A stretch of DNA of 46,337 bases. Source: a bacterium. GTDB taxonomy: Bacteria > Actinomycetota > Acidimicrobiia > Spongiisociales > ZC4RG35. A program made the translations under genes and the position numbers. Position 1 is the first letter of the stretch; each line of letters opens with the position of its first letter. Of the stretch, positions 17,536 to 24,927 are shown piece by piece. The stretch spans positions 1-46,337 of the forward strand of contig JAPPLW010000100.1 of NCBI GenBank assembly GCA_028819345.1, in the 5' to 3' direction. Under the pieces are notes generated by a model that saw nothing but the letters and a program-made list of their open reading frames with translations, ran no database searches and was not told the origin of the DNA.

Positions 17536-18891
17536 ATGCCGCCCCCCCTACCCGACCGTTATCGCCTCGAGGTTCGCCTGGGCAGAATCGAGGGCGTCGA
17601 AGAGTGGCTGGCCACCGACACGGTGTTGGACCGGCCCGTACAACTGCGGGTGCTCGGCCCGGAGACGGCGCCTTCTCTGCGGGAAGAGTACCTCCAGGCC
17701 GTGCGCCTCTCGACTGTGGCGGCTCATCCCAACCTGCTTTCCGTTTACGACGCGGGCTCCGTCCCGGGGGGCGTCTTCGCCGCCTACGAGTGGACGGGGG
17801 GGACAGCCCTGTCACACCGGCTGGCGGCCGGCGCCAAACCGAGCCCCACCGAGTTCCAACCGAACGCCGCCGGCCTGGCCGGAGCGCTGGCAACCCTGCA
17901 CGAGGCCGGAATCATGCACGCCCGGATCAGTCTCAACACGGTTTATTACTCGGTGGATCATCCAGCCAAGCTGGGAGGAGTAGGGCCGCCCAACGAGGAA
18001 AGCACCTTCACCAGCGACGTAGTCCAGTTGGTCGACACCCTGGAACATTGGGCCATCGGCAATACCTCCCGCGGCTTGCCCCTCTCGGAATTGGTCGATG
18101 GCATCGCGCCCGCTATCGACGACATACTCGCCGACGCAGCCGCCGGGCAGCTGACCTCGTCGGAGTTGGCCGGCCTCCTGGCGGCGGCGCCAGCCACCAC
18201 CGCCACCTCCTCTCGGGCCCCCGGCGCTTCCCGGGTCGGCGTGTGGCTGACCACTGCTCTGATAGTGACTGCTGTGGGCCTGGTTGGTATGGGCACCCTG
18301 CTGTCGGCCCGTTCTGTTTCACCCCCACCTCCGCAGGAATCAACCACCACCCTCACCACCACTCCCCAAACACCCACCGTCACCGACGCCGCCCCTCCAT
18401 CAACCGTCCCCTCTCCGGAGCCGGTTGTTCCTCCCGCTCCGGTACTCGTCCCGACGCCGCCGACCCTGTTGAACGTCCCGGTCGTGTTTACTCTCGATCC
18501 CTACGGGGGCGGGGGGGAAATGGACCACCGCCTGGGGTTCCTGGTGGATGGAGACCGTGACACCACCTGGCGAACCGAGCGTTATTACGACCCGCTTTCG
18601 CTCATCAAAGCGGGCGTCGGACTGGTGATGACGCCCCCTGCCGGCGCGCGACAACTCGAATTGTGGGGCATCACCCCGGGAACCGTTTACACCTTGTCCT
18701 GGGCGGAGTCACCCAACGCCTCCCTGAGCGAATGGAGTCCGGTGGCCACCGGACAAACCACTTCCGGCGCCTTCTTTCTCACCTTGCCTCATCAGCCGGA
18801 CGGCTCCTGGCTGCTGTGGTTCACCGAGCTGCCATATGCGGGTCCCGAGAACTATTCAACTTCGATCGCTGAAGTTCGGTTCTGGGGATGA
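17536..18891 (+). CDS. Membrane-anchored pseudokinase with discoidin-like ectodomain (MviN C-terminal module without MurJ)
   Basis: The 451 residues divide into four parts. Residues 1-220 are a kinase-like domain. A single transmembrane helix (about 235-256) follows, then a Pro/Thr-rich linker (260-310) and an extracellular domain (about 312-451). The kinase part is dead: the beta-3 Lys is Arg38 (VQLRVL), HRDLxxxN is HARISLN (128-134) and DFG is LGG (146-148). The ectodomain contains FLVDGDRDTTWRTERYYD, the pattern seen in the extracellular C-terminus of mycobacterial MviN (Rv3910). There, the same pseudokinase-TM-ectodomain module is fused behind a MurJ lipid II flippase; here it stands alone. 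The start ATG 17536 lacks a Shine-Dalgarno sequence. Neighbouring trxB-trxA-cwlM keeps the mycobacterial gene order, supporting the assignment. Confidence 0.75.
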   Translation: MPPPLPDRYRLEVRLGRIEGVEEWLATDTVLDRPVQLRVLGPETAPSLREEYLQAVRLSTVAAHPNLLSVYDAGSVPGGVFAAYEWTGGTALSHRLAAGAKPSPTEFQPNAAGLAGALATLHEAGIMHARISLNTVYYSVDHPAKLGGVGPPNEESTFTSDVVQLVDTLEHWAIGNTSRGLPLSELVDGIAPAIDDILADAAAGQLTSSELAGLLAAAPATTATSSRAPGASRVGVWLTTALIVTAVGLVGMGTLLSARSVSPPPPQESTTTLTTTPQTPTVTDAAPPSTVPSPEPVVPPAPVLVPTPPTLLNVPVVFTLDPYGGGGEMDHRLGFLVDGDRDTTWRTERYYDPLSLIKAGVGLVMTPPAGARQLELWGITPGTVYTLSWAESPNASLSEWSPVATGQTTSGAFFLTLPHQPDGSWLLWFTELPYAGPENYSTSIAEVRFWG

Positions 18892-18902
18892 CGAGCATTA
18901 GT

Positions 18903-18908
18903 TATAAT
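18903..18908 (+). promoter_or_regulatory. Candidate -10 element (TATAAT) of a promoter for the trxB operon
   Basis: A perfect TATAAT lies in the AT-rich gap after the pseudokinase stop, about 95 bp before the GTG of the small membrane gene. The -35 region at the right distance (TTCTGG, 18880-18885) is weak. It could drive the small gene, trxB, trxA and beyond. Confidence 0.4.
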
Positions 18909-18937
18909 GGATAACATTAGGTCACAATGGGCTATAT

Positions 18938-18964
18938 GGGCGCTCGCCCGCTTCGTGAGCGCCC
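18938..18964. repeat. 8-bp stem inverted repeat in the leader of the trxB operon
   Basis: GGGCGCTC and GAGCGCCC form a perfect 8-bp stem around an 11-nt loop. No T-tract follows in either direction, so it is not a standard intrinsic terminator. It lies between the candidate -10 and the small membrane gene and may be a leader hairpin. Confidence 0.4.
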
Positions 18965-19000
18965 AGGCCGGCGGCGAAACCCGCTAGCCTCTTTCTGGCT

Positions 19001-19294
19001 GTGCAATTCGAAGATCTGCCCACCCGGTTCGCAGATGCACTCGAATCGGCGGCCAGTCGGGTACGGGCCGTGACCGCCGATCGGATGGAAGGCTGGATCC
19101 GGACCGCCATGTTCCTGGGAATAGCGGCTGTGATCGGCGCCACCGGCCTGGTCTTCCTGCTGATCACCGCCCACCGGGCTCTTTCGATCGGCTTGGGCGC
19201 GGCAGGTTCGTTGGCCACCCTGGGGGGACTATTTCTCATCGCCGGACTGTTTATAAGGAACAGGGGATCAACCCATCCGCGAGGGCGAGAATGA
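19001..19294 (+). CDS. Small two-helix membrane protein, unknown function
   Basis: This 97-residue protein has an amphipathic N-terminus (MQFEDLPTRFADALESAASRVRAV) followed by two hydrophobic helices (about 33-54 and 63-86) and a short basic tail. The start is GTG 19001; its stop overlaps the trxB ATG as ATGA, so it is co-translated with trxB. The arrangement of a soluble helix plus a two-helix hairpin recalls small holin-like or accessory membrane proteins, but I cannot name a family. It occupies the place where mycobacteria carry sigM and its anti-sigma gene, without resemblance to either. Confidence 0.7.
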   Translation: MQFEDLPTRFADALESAASRVRAVTADRMEGWIRTAMFLGIAAVIGATGLVFLLITAHRALSIGLGAAGSLATLGGLFLIAGLFIRNRGSTHPRGRE

Positions 19295-20226
19295 ACGACA
19301 TTCACAAAGTGCTGATTATCGGAGGCGGCCCGGCCGGCTACACCGCCGCGCTGTACGCGGCCCGCGCCGAGTTGGCCCCGTTGGTGCTGGAAGGCAGTAC
19401 TCCCGGAGGCCAACTGATGATCACCACGGACGTGGAGAACTACCCTGGCTTTCCCGAGGGGGTGTTGGGTCCCGAGATCATGGAGAAGTTCCGAGCCCAG
19501 GCCGAACGCTTCGGCGCCCAACTTCTCACCGAGGACGCCACCGCCGTCGACTTCTCCTCCACACCCCTCCAAGTACTCACAAATGGCAAGGTCCACCTTT
19601 CCCACACGGTGATAATCGCCACCGGAGCCAGCGCCAAATGGCTGGGAGTGCCAGGCGAAGAGCGACTCACCGGACGGGGAGTCTCGGCATGTGCAACCTG
19701 TGACGGCTTCTTCTTCAAGGACAAGGAACTGTTGGTGGTGGGCGGAGGCGACTCTGCAATGGAGGAGTCCCTTTTCCTCACCAAGTTCGCTTCCTCCGTA
19801 ACGATCGCGCACCGCCGAGACGAATTCCGCGCCTCCGCCATAATGGCGCGCCGCGCTCTGGCGAACCCCAAGATCGGAGTGGCGTGGAACACGGTTGTCG
19901 AGGAGATCCACGGCGAGGAACAGGTGACCGGCGTCACCCTGGTCGACACTCTTAGTGGAGAAGTCAGGCAACAGTCGCTCAACGGAGTATTCGTAGCGAT
20001 CGGCCATCGACCCAACACCGAGTTGTTCACCGAGTGGGTAGCATTGGACGAGCGCGGCTACATTACTCTTGCCAATGCAGGTGGCACGGCTACTTCTGTG
20101 CCGGGAGTGTTCGCTGCGGGTGATGTGGCTGATCCGATATATCGTCAGGCCGTCACCGCGGCGGGAACCGGGTGCCAGGCCGCTCTGGACGCTGATCATT
20201 ATCTTCAAAACACCGTCGGGCTGTAG
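19291..20226 (+). CDS. trxB: Thioredoxin-disulfide reductase
   Basis: This flavoenzyme transfers electrons from NADPH to thioredoxin. Visible are the FAD site IIGGGPAGYTAALYAARA (9-26), the redox pair C134-A-T-C137-DG, the NADPH site VVGGGDSAMEE and the FAD-binding C-terminal GVFAAGDVADPIYRQAVTAAGTGCQAA. At 311 residues it is a normal low-molecular-weight TrxR. It is followed 30 bp later by its partner trxA. Confidence 0.96.
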   Translation: MNDIHKVLIIGGGPAGYTAALYAARAELAPLVLEGSTPGGQLMITTDVENYPGFPEGVLGPEIMEKFRAQAERFGAQLLTEDATAVDFSSTPLQVLTNGKVHLSHTVIIATGASAKWLGVPGEERLTGRGVSACATCDGFFFKDKELLVVGGGDSAMEESLFLTKFASSVTIAHRRDEFRASAIMARRALANPKIGVAWNTVVEEIHGEEQVTGVTLVDTLSGEVRQQSLNGVFVAIGHRPNTELFTEWVALDERGYITLANAGGTATSVPGVFAAGDVADPIYRQAVTAAGTGCQAALDADHYLQNTVGL

Positions 20227-20256
20227 TCGGCCCGGTCAAGAAAGGATTAACAACCG

Positions 20257-20580
20257 ATGGCGGACAACCTTCTCACTATCACCGACCAGAATTTCCAGGA
20301 CGTCATCTCGGGCGACCGGCCGGTGCTGGTCGACTTCTGGGCCGAATGGTGCGGTCCCTGCCGATTGATCGCTCCCCATCTCGAGGCGCTCGCCACAGAC
20401 CATCCCGACCAGTTGGCTGTCGCCAAACTGAACATAGACGAGAACCCTCAATCGCCCGCCAGCTACGGCGTGATGAGCATCCCCACCCTCATCTTGTTCA
20501 AGAATGGGGAAGAAGTGCAGCGTATAGTGGGCGCGCGTCCCAAAGAGTGGCTCTATAAGAACATAAAAGAGCACCTCTGA
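20257..20580 (+). CDS. trxA: Thioredoxin
   Basis: This is the cytoplasmic disulfide reductant, 107 residues. The active site W-C32-G-P-C35 is preceded by VLVDFWAE, and the cis-Pro loop SIPTLILFKNGEE is present. AAAGGA precedes the ATG by about 10 bp. It lies directly after trxB and before the CwlM-like gene, the conserved actinobacterial order. Confidence 0.96.
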   Translation: MADNLLTITDQNFQDVISGDRPVLVDFWAEWCGPCRLIAPHLEALATDHPDQLAVAKLNIDENPQSPASYGVMSIPTLILFKNGEEVQRIVGARPKEWLYKNIKEHL

Positions 20581-20668
20581 CCCGGATTCCGGGGGTTGTC
20601 GCCTGCCCAGGCGTTTCCGCTCTATCCTGATGAGCCAAGGGCAGTATTCTGCGATCACCAGGTAACTG

Positions 20669-21631
20669 ATGCGCCGCTATCAGCTAGGTAATTCCGGGGA
20701 GGGCGTCAGGGAAATACAGGAACGTCTCTCGGCGCTTGGTCACAGTTGCGACCGGGACCGGCCCGGAGAATTCGGAGAAGCCACTCTGGCGGCAGTAAAG
20801 GCGTTCCAGCGGACCCGAAGCCTGCCCACCACCGGAGTGGTGGGACAGGAGTCTTGGAGGGCGCTGTACGAAGCTGGTTACCGGCTGGGGGACCGCCTGC
20901 TCTTTCTGCGTCGGCCCATGCTGCGCGGCGACGACGTGGCTGAACTCCAGAGCCGGTTGGATGCGTTGGGGTTCGACACCGGCAAGCCCGACGGCATTTT
21001 CGGTCCCCAGACGGAGCGGGGCCTCCGGGACTTCCAGTTCAACCGGGGCCTGGCAATCGATGGAATCTCCGGACCGGAGGTGATAACCGAATTGCGATTG
21101 GTGGCGCGCGGGGAGATGCGGGCGGGTCGAGTGACCCTCCGTGAGCGGGAGTGGCTCCGTTCGCGGCCCTCCACCCTGGTGGGCGCCCGGATCTACTTCG
21201 ACCCGGCCTGCCGCACCCAGGAGGAAGCCTCGGTGAGTTGGGATGCGGCCACCGCCGCATCGATAGCGCTTCAGCAGGGGGGCGGAACCCCAATTCTCTC
21301 CCGGGGGGTGGACAGCACTTTCCCGGAGCGGGTGCGGGCGCGGCGAGCCAATCGCATGGGGGCGGATTTGATCATCTCCTTCCAACTCTCGGGCCGCCCA
21401 AACGGGGTGATCAGCTACTTCGCCACCTCGCAGAGCCACAGCGTCGCCGGCAAATTGATCGCTTCCTGTCTGGCCGAGGCCATGGAGCTGGAGGTGGTTG
21501 GCCGAGCCACGGCCATCCTCAAGGACACCCGATCGCCGGCGGTGGTGATAGCCGTTCCCGACCTGGGCGCTGCCACGGGAGAGGCGGCGGTGCTGGGTCT
21601 GAAGCTGTTCTTCGAGACCTCGATCTCCTGA
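20669..21631 (+). CDS. cwlM: CwlM-like protein: two peptidoglycan-binding domains plus degenerate amidase_3 domain
   Basis: Residues 1-70 and 75-145 are two PG_binding_1 repeats (LGNSGEGVREIQERLSALG...FGEATLAAVKAFQ; LRGDDVAELQSRLDALGF...DGIFGPQTERGLRDFQ). Residues about 172-320 have the amidase_3 fold pattern, but the catalytic positions are gone. The DPGHGG zinc His becomes D178-P-A-C181, the SIHAN His becomes S-F-Q239-L-S, and the PAVLVE Glu becomes PAVVIA295. No signal peptide is present, so it is cytoplasmic. In mycobacteria CwlM, encoded at the same place after trxB-trxA, acts as a cytoplasmic regulator of MurA and peptidoglycan synthesis rather than as a hydrolase. The same role is inferred here. 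A short 88-bp gap separates it from trxA. Confidence 0.8.
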   Translation: MRRYQLGNSGEGVREIQERLSALGHSCDRDRPGEFGEATLAAVKAFQRTRSLPTTGVVGQESWRALYEAGYRLGDRLLFLRRPMLRGDDVAELQSRLDALGFDTGKPDGIFGPQTERGLRDFQFNRGLAIDGISGPEVITELRLVARGEMRAGRVTLREREWLRSRPSTLVGARIYFDPACRTQEEASVSWDAATAASIALQQGGGTPILSRGVDSTFPERVRARRANRMGADLIISFQLSGRPNGVISYFATSQSHSVAGKLIASCLAEAMELEVVGRATAILKDTRSPAVVIAVPDLGAATGEAAVLGLKLFFETSIS

Positions 21632-21660
21632 ACTCCCTCCCCCGCAGATGATCTTCTGGT

Positions 21661-21680
21661 AAATTACACCGTTGTAATTT
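21661..21680. repeat. Perfect palindrome AAATTACA-N4-TGTAATTT, possible operator
   Basis: This 8-4-8 perfect inverted repeat lies 30 bp after the cwlM-like stop and 45 bp before the first parS site. A near-identical palindrome occurs at 26674-26693. It is AT-rich in a GC-rich setting and lacks a T-tract, so a protein-binding site is more likely than a terminator. The cognate factor is unknown. Confidence 0.55.
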
Positions 21681-21724
21681 CCTGTTTTGGCAAACTCGAT
21701 GCGTTCTTCACCCTGCCGTCGTCG

Positions 21725-21740
21725 TGTTTCACGTGAAACA
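21725..21740. promoter_or_regulatory. parS: parS site 1 (ParB-binding centromere)
   Basis: TGTTTCACGTGAAACA is a perfect 16-bp match to the widely conserved bacterial chromosomal parS palindrome. It lies 78 bp upstream of rsmG-parA-parB, where ParB is expected to nucleate and spread. Confidence 0.95.
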
Positions 21741-21786
21741 TCCCCTCGATTGACTCTCCCGAGCCGCGGTCCCGCTTTCTCCGGGA

Positions 21787-21802
21787 TGTTTCACGTGAAA
21801 CC
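21787..21802. promoter_or_regulatory. parS: parS site 2, abutting the rsmG start codon
   Basis: TGTTTCACGTGAAACC matches parS at 15 of 16 positions (last base C instead of A). Its final base is immediately followed by the rsmG ATG at 21803. ParB bound here would cover the translation start region DNA and could repress or modulate the rsmG-parA-parB operon. Confidence 0.92.
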
Positions 21803-22432
21803 ATGCCCCAAATGACCGGCCAGCACGGCTTGGAGGCCGTCCGGAGGGCTGCCGACTGGGCAGGAATCGACCTAACGGCCCGCCAACTGGACCTTCTAAG
21901 GGACCTCGCCGACTGGCTGGTCGCCGAGGCCATCCCGGCCGGCGGCCTGGGACCGGCCGAAGCGTCGGTGGTGTATTCCCGGCACATTGCCGACTCTCTC
22001 CTGTTTGCCGCCCCCTGGCGCGCTCGGCAAGGCCCACCGCCCACCATCCTCGATATAGGATCCGGCGTGGGCCTACCTGGCCTGCCTCTAGCCATTTGTT
22101 GGACCTCCAGCCGCGTGACCCTCCTGGAAAGGTCGGTCCGGCGGGCCGATCTGGCGCGGCGGGCCGTGCGACTCCTGGGTTTGGAGAACGTCGAGGTGGC
22201 CCCAACCCAGTTGCGGCAATGGAAGACCGCTGCCGACCTGTTGGTCTGCCGAGCGGTGAGTTCCCCCGACCGGCTGAAAGGGGACCTGCACCGGCTGCTC
22301 TCCTCCACAGGAGTTGCCGTGATCGGCGGTTCGCATCGCTCCCCGCCTATCTATCAGGGGTTCTCAACCTGCCAGGTGCCGTGCAATATCCTTGGAAACC
22401 CGGTTTGGCTCCTTATCATGGACAAAACATGA
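21803..22432 (+). CDS. rsmG: 16S rRNA (guanine-N7)-methyltransferase
   Basis: RsmG (GidB) methylates G527 of 16S rRNA using S-adenosylmethionine. The Rossmann SAM motif ILDIGSGVGLPGLPLAI, the VTLLERSVRRADLARRAV acidic-loop strand and CRAVSSPDRL are visible. Length 209 is normal. The ATG at 21803 touches parS site 2, so no Shine-Dalgarno sequence exists; an ATG at 21812 (MTGQHG) is a possible alternative. Its stop overlaps the parA ATG (ATGA). Loss of RsmG gives low-level streptomycin resistance in many bacteria. Confidence 0.93.
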   Translation: MPQMTGQHGLEAVRRAADWAGIDLTARQLDLLRDLADWLVAEAIPAGGLGPAEASVVYSRHIADSLLFAAPWRARQGPPPTILDIGSGVGLPGLPLAICWTSSRVTLLERSVRRADLARRAVRLLGLENVEVAPTQLRQWKTAADLLVCRAVSSPDRLKGDLHRLLSSTGVAVIGGSHRSPPIYQGFSTCQVPCNILGNPVWLLIMDKT

Positions 22433-23217
22433 CCTCTGCCTTGATCGCCATCACCAACCAAAAGGGCGGCGTAGGCAAAACCACCACGTCCGTCAACCTG
22501 GGTGCCGCCCTGGCCGGCTTGGGCGAATCCGTACTCGTCATGGATCTCGACCCCCAATCCAACGCCACCTCCGGGTTGGGCATCAATCATGAAGAGGTTG
22601 CTGTCTCGGTTTATGACGTCCTGCTCAAAGACACGCCCGTCGAGGACGCTATAGAGCCCACCGCGGTGAGAAACCTCTATCTCCTACCTTCTACCCGCCA
22701 TCTTGTGGATGCCAACATAGAACTGGTCCCCATGATGGCCAGAGAGCAAAAGCTGCGCAATTCCCTGAGAGCAATTGACGGCCAGTATTCCTACGTCTTG
22801 ATCGACTGCCCCCCCTCTTTGGGCCTTCTGACGGTGAATGCCCTCACTGCCGCTCAATACGTGATGATTCCGATGCAGTGCGAGCAATACGCCCTCGACG
22901 GCCTGGTGGAGTTGAGTCGCACCATCGAGATGGTTCGCTCCGCTCTCAACCCCTCCCTAGAACTCCTCGGGGTTCTCTTGACCATGATGGACGGCAGGAC
23001 ACGTCTTTCCAGAGAGGTATCCGAACAGGTGAAGGACCACTTCGGCGACCGGGTCTTTCGCAGTTACATCCCTCGTAGGGTTCGGCTGGCCGAAGCGGCG
23101 TCCTATGGGGAGCCCATCGACATCTTCGATCACATGAACCGGGGCGCCATCGCCTACAGGAGACTGGCGGAGGAACTCCGTGACCGTCTCAAAACAAAGG
23201 GGGCATTGCAACCATGA
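22429..23217 (+). CDS. parA: Chromosome partitioning ATPase ParA (Soj)
   Basis: This Walker-type ATPase moves ParB-parS complexes along the nucleoid. The deviant Walker A KGGVGKTTT (12-20), the MDLDPQSNAT Walker A' segment and the Walker B YVLIDCPPSLG are intact. Length 262 is that of small chromosomal ParA proteins without an N-terminal DNA-binding domain. ATG 22429 overlaps the rsmG stop. An apparent longer open frame upstream is an rsmG shadow. parB follows with a 4-bp overlap. Confidence 0.96.
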   Translation: MTSALIAITNQKGGVGKTTTSVNLGAALAGLGESVLVMDLDPQSNATSGLGINHEEVAVSVYDVLLKDTPVEDAIEPTAVRNLYLLPSTRHLVDANIELVPMMAREQKLRNSLRAIDGQYSYVLIDCPPSLGLLTVNALTAAQYVMIPMQCEQYALDGLVELSRTIEMVRSALNPSLELLGVLLTMMDGRTRLSREVSEQVKDHFGDRVFRSYIPRRVRLAEAASYGEPIDIFDHMNRGAIAYRRLAEELRDRLKTKGALQP

Positions 23218-24062
23218 CCAGCCGTCGAGGAGGACTTGGCCGGGGCTTGAGCGCCCTGATTCCAACCGGCGAACCGGCCTCCGTTTCACCTTACCGGGAA
23301 ATTCCCATCAGCCAGATCCGTCCTAACCCCTCCCAGCCCCGCTCACATCATGACGAGGAGACGCTGCGGGGCTTGGCCCGCTCAATCATCGAGGTAGGAG
23401 TCCTGCAACCCGTGGTGGTTCAGGAGACCGATGACGGCTACACCCTCATATCCGGAGAGCGTCGCTGGCGGGCGGCACAACTGGCAGGCCTTCAGAGTAT
23501 CCCTGCCATGCTTCGCCAGGCCGATGAGACCGCCGCTCTCACGCAGGCGCTCATCGAGAACCTCCAACGAGAGGATTTGACTCCTTTGGAGGAGGCTTCC
23601 GCCTACCGGGACCTCATCAACCAACACGGTCTAACCCAGCAGGAGGTAGCTCACCGGGTAGGCAAAGGGAGAGCCACGGTGGCCAACAGCATCCGGCTTC
23701 TCCGCCTGCCGCCCCCCATTCTCGAGCTACTGGAGACTGCACAGCTCACCGCCGGGCACGCGCGGGCTCTTCTCTCCGTGTCCGACCCGAAGTACGCGAC
23801 TCACATCGCCAAGAGGGCCGTAGCGGAGGGATGGACGGTTCGCCAGGTTGAACAGGCGGTCAATGCGCGGGCCCCGCGCAAAAGGACCTCGCGCACCAGG
23901 ACCCCCCGGCCTGCGCAGATCGTCGAATTGGAGACCAGGCTCACCGACCAGTTGGGTCTCCCCGTCTCCATCAGCTACGGGAATCAAAAGGGGAGCGTGA
24001 AGGTCGGGTACAACTCGATCGACGATTTGCAACGAGTCTTCGCCAAGCTGATCGCCCCCTGA
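23214..24062 (+). CDS. parB: Chromosome partitioning CTPase/DNA-binding protein ParB (Spo0J)
   Basis: ParB binds the parS sites at 21725 and 21787 and spreads as a CTP-dependent clamp. The N-terminal RRGGLGRGLSALIP peptide stimulates ParA. The CTP-binding motif GERRWRA, the arginine-rich TQALIENLQREDLTPLEEA segment, the helix-turn-helix LTQQEVAHRVGKGRATVANSIRLL, and a C-terminal dimerisation domain are visible. Length 282 is typical. AAGGGGG precedes the ATG. It ends 48 bp before the convergent jag gene; that gap holds only a 12-bp GC palindrome (24096-24107) and no T-tract. Confidence 0.96.
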   Translation: MTSRRGGLGRGLSALIPTGEPASVSPYREIPISQIRPNPSQPRSHHDEETLRGLARSIIEVGVLQPVVVQETDDGYTLISGERRWRAAQLAGLQSIPAMLRQADETAALTQALIENLQREDLTPLEEASAYRDLINQHGLTQQEVAHRVGKGRATVANSIRLLRLPPPILELLETAQLTAGHARALLSVSDPKYATHIAKRAVAEGWTVRQVEQAVNARAPRKRTSRTRTPRPAQIVELETRLTDQLGLPVSISYGNQKGSVKVGYNSIDDLQRVFAKLIAP

Positions 24063-24110
24063 TCTCGGGGGGGCATTAACCAACCGCCTCCACTCGCACC
24101 CGGGTGCATT

Positions 24111-24923
24111 TCAGCCCGTGCTGTCCTCGGCATAAGCTATCACTACATAACGTTGTGGCGCTTCGCCCTCTGAAAAGGAGCGTACATTATCGTGCTTGCC
24201 CACGGTGTCGTGAATAACCTTGCGGTCGGCAGCATTCATTGGCTCGAGCATCAGTTCCCCCCCTTCGGCGTTCACCTGCTCTATCAGGCCTGCCGCGTAA
24301 ATAGCCAGAGCCTCGCGCCGGCGCATCCCGTACCCGGCGATATCCACCCGGAGTCGGGCCGAACCGATGGTCTTGCGCTTGATGACCGACTTGGCCACAG
24401 TGTGAAGAGCCTCGATGCCGCTGCCCCGCGGGCCCACCAGAGGCTCCGTATCCTCACCCAGGACCTCCAAGGTGACCAGGTCGTCAGCCAGGGTGGTCTT
24501 CACCTCCCCATCCATGTCCACCGCCTCCAATAGGCCCACCACAAAGCTCTTGGCCACTTCACCTTGCTCATCCACGGAGGCAGCTGCCCTTTTCTTGGCA
24601 GGTTGCCCGCGTCCTCCGGCCGCCTTCTTGACCTGCCTTCTCTGGGATCCACGCGCCGGAGCTTGCTTCTGCCGCTTGGGTCTGCTGTCCTGCTGGCGTC
24701 CCGACTTGGATTTCTCGCCCCGTCCCCCACGGCCTCGGCGACGCTTGGCCGGCTTGCGCTTGGCGCGCACGATGGCATCCTGTCGGCCCACTCCCAGGAA
24801 TCCTCGGGTCGGCTCCTGCAGTATCTCCCACTCCACGCGGTTCCGGTCCTTGAGGCCTAGTTCTTCCAAGGCGGCCTGCTCAGCAAGTTCCACCGTTCGG
24901 GCTCGTATTTCTATCAGTTCCAT
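24111..24923 (-). CDS. jag: Jag/KhpB RNA-binding protein (Jag-N, KH, R3H)
   Basis: This is a single-strand RNA-binding regulator found beside yidC in most Gram-positives and implicated in cell-wall and division control. Jag-N occupies residues 1-52 (VELAEQAALEELGL..., GFLGVGRQDA). A long Lys/Arg/Gly/Gln-rich linker (54-115) follows, then a KH domain with the GPRG loop at 164-167, and an R3H domain with R234-K-V-I-H238. The 270 residues exceed the mycobacterial homologue (about 187) because of the basic linker. The start ATG 24923 is 4 bp after the yidC stop with a GGAGGA ribosome site. Confidence 0.92.
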   Translation of the reverse strand: MELIEIRARTVELAEQAALEELGLKDRNRVEWEILQEPTRGFLGVGRQDAIVRAKRKPAKRRRGRGGRGEKSKSGRQQDSRPKRQKQAPARGSQRRQVKKAAGGRGQPAKKRAAASVDEQGEVAKSFVVGLLEAVDMDGEVKTTLADDLVTLEVLGEDTEPLVGPRGSGIEALHTVAKSVIKRKTIGSARLRVDIAGYGMRRREALAIYAAGLIEQVNAEGGELMLEPMNAADRKVIHDTVGKHDNVRSFSEGEAPQRYVVIAYAEDSTG

Positions 24924-24927
24924 TTTT

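Noticed and set aside
18938..18964. Hairpin after the pseudokinase as an intrinsic terminator
   Set aside because: Good stem but no poly-T on either strand; kept only as an inverted repeat.
24096..24107. GCACCCGGGTGC palindrome between convergent parB and jag as a terminator
   Set aside because: Stem has no loop of its own and no T-tract follows; only 12 bp and GC-rich, so not convincing.
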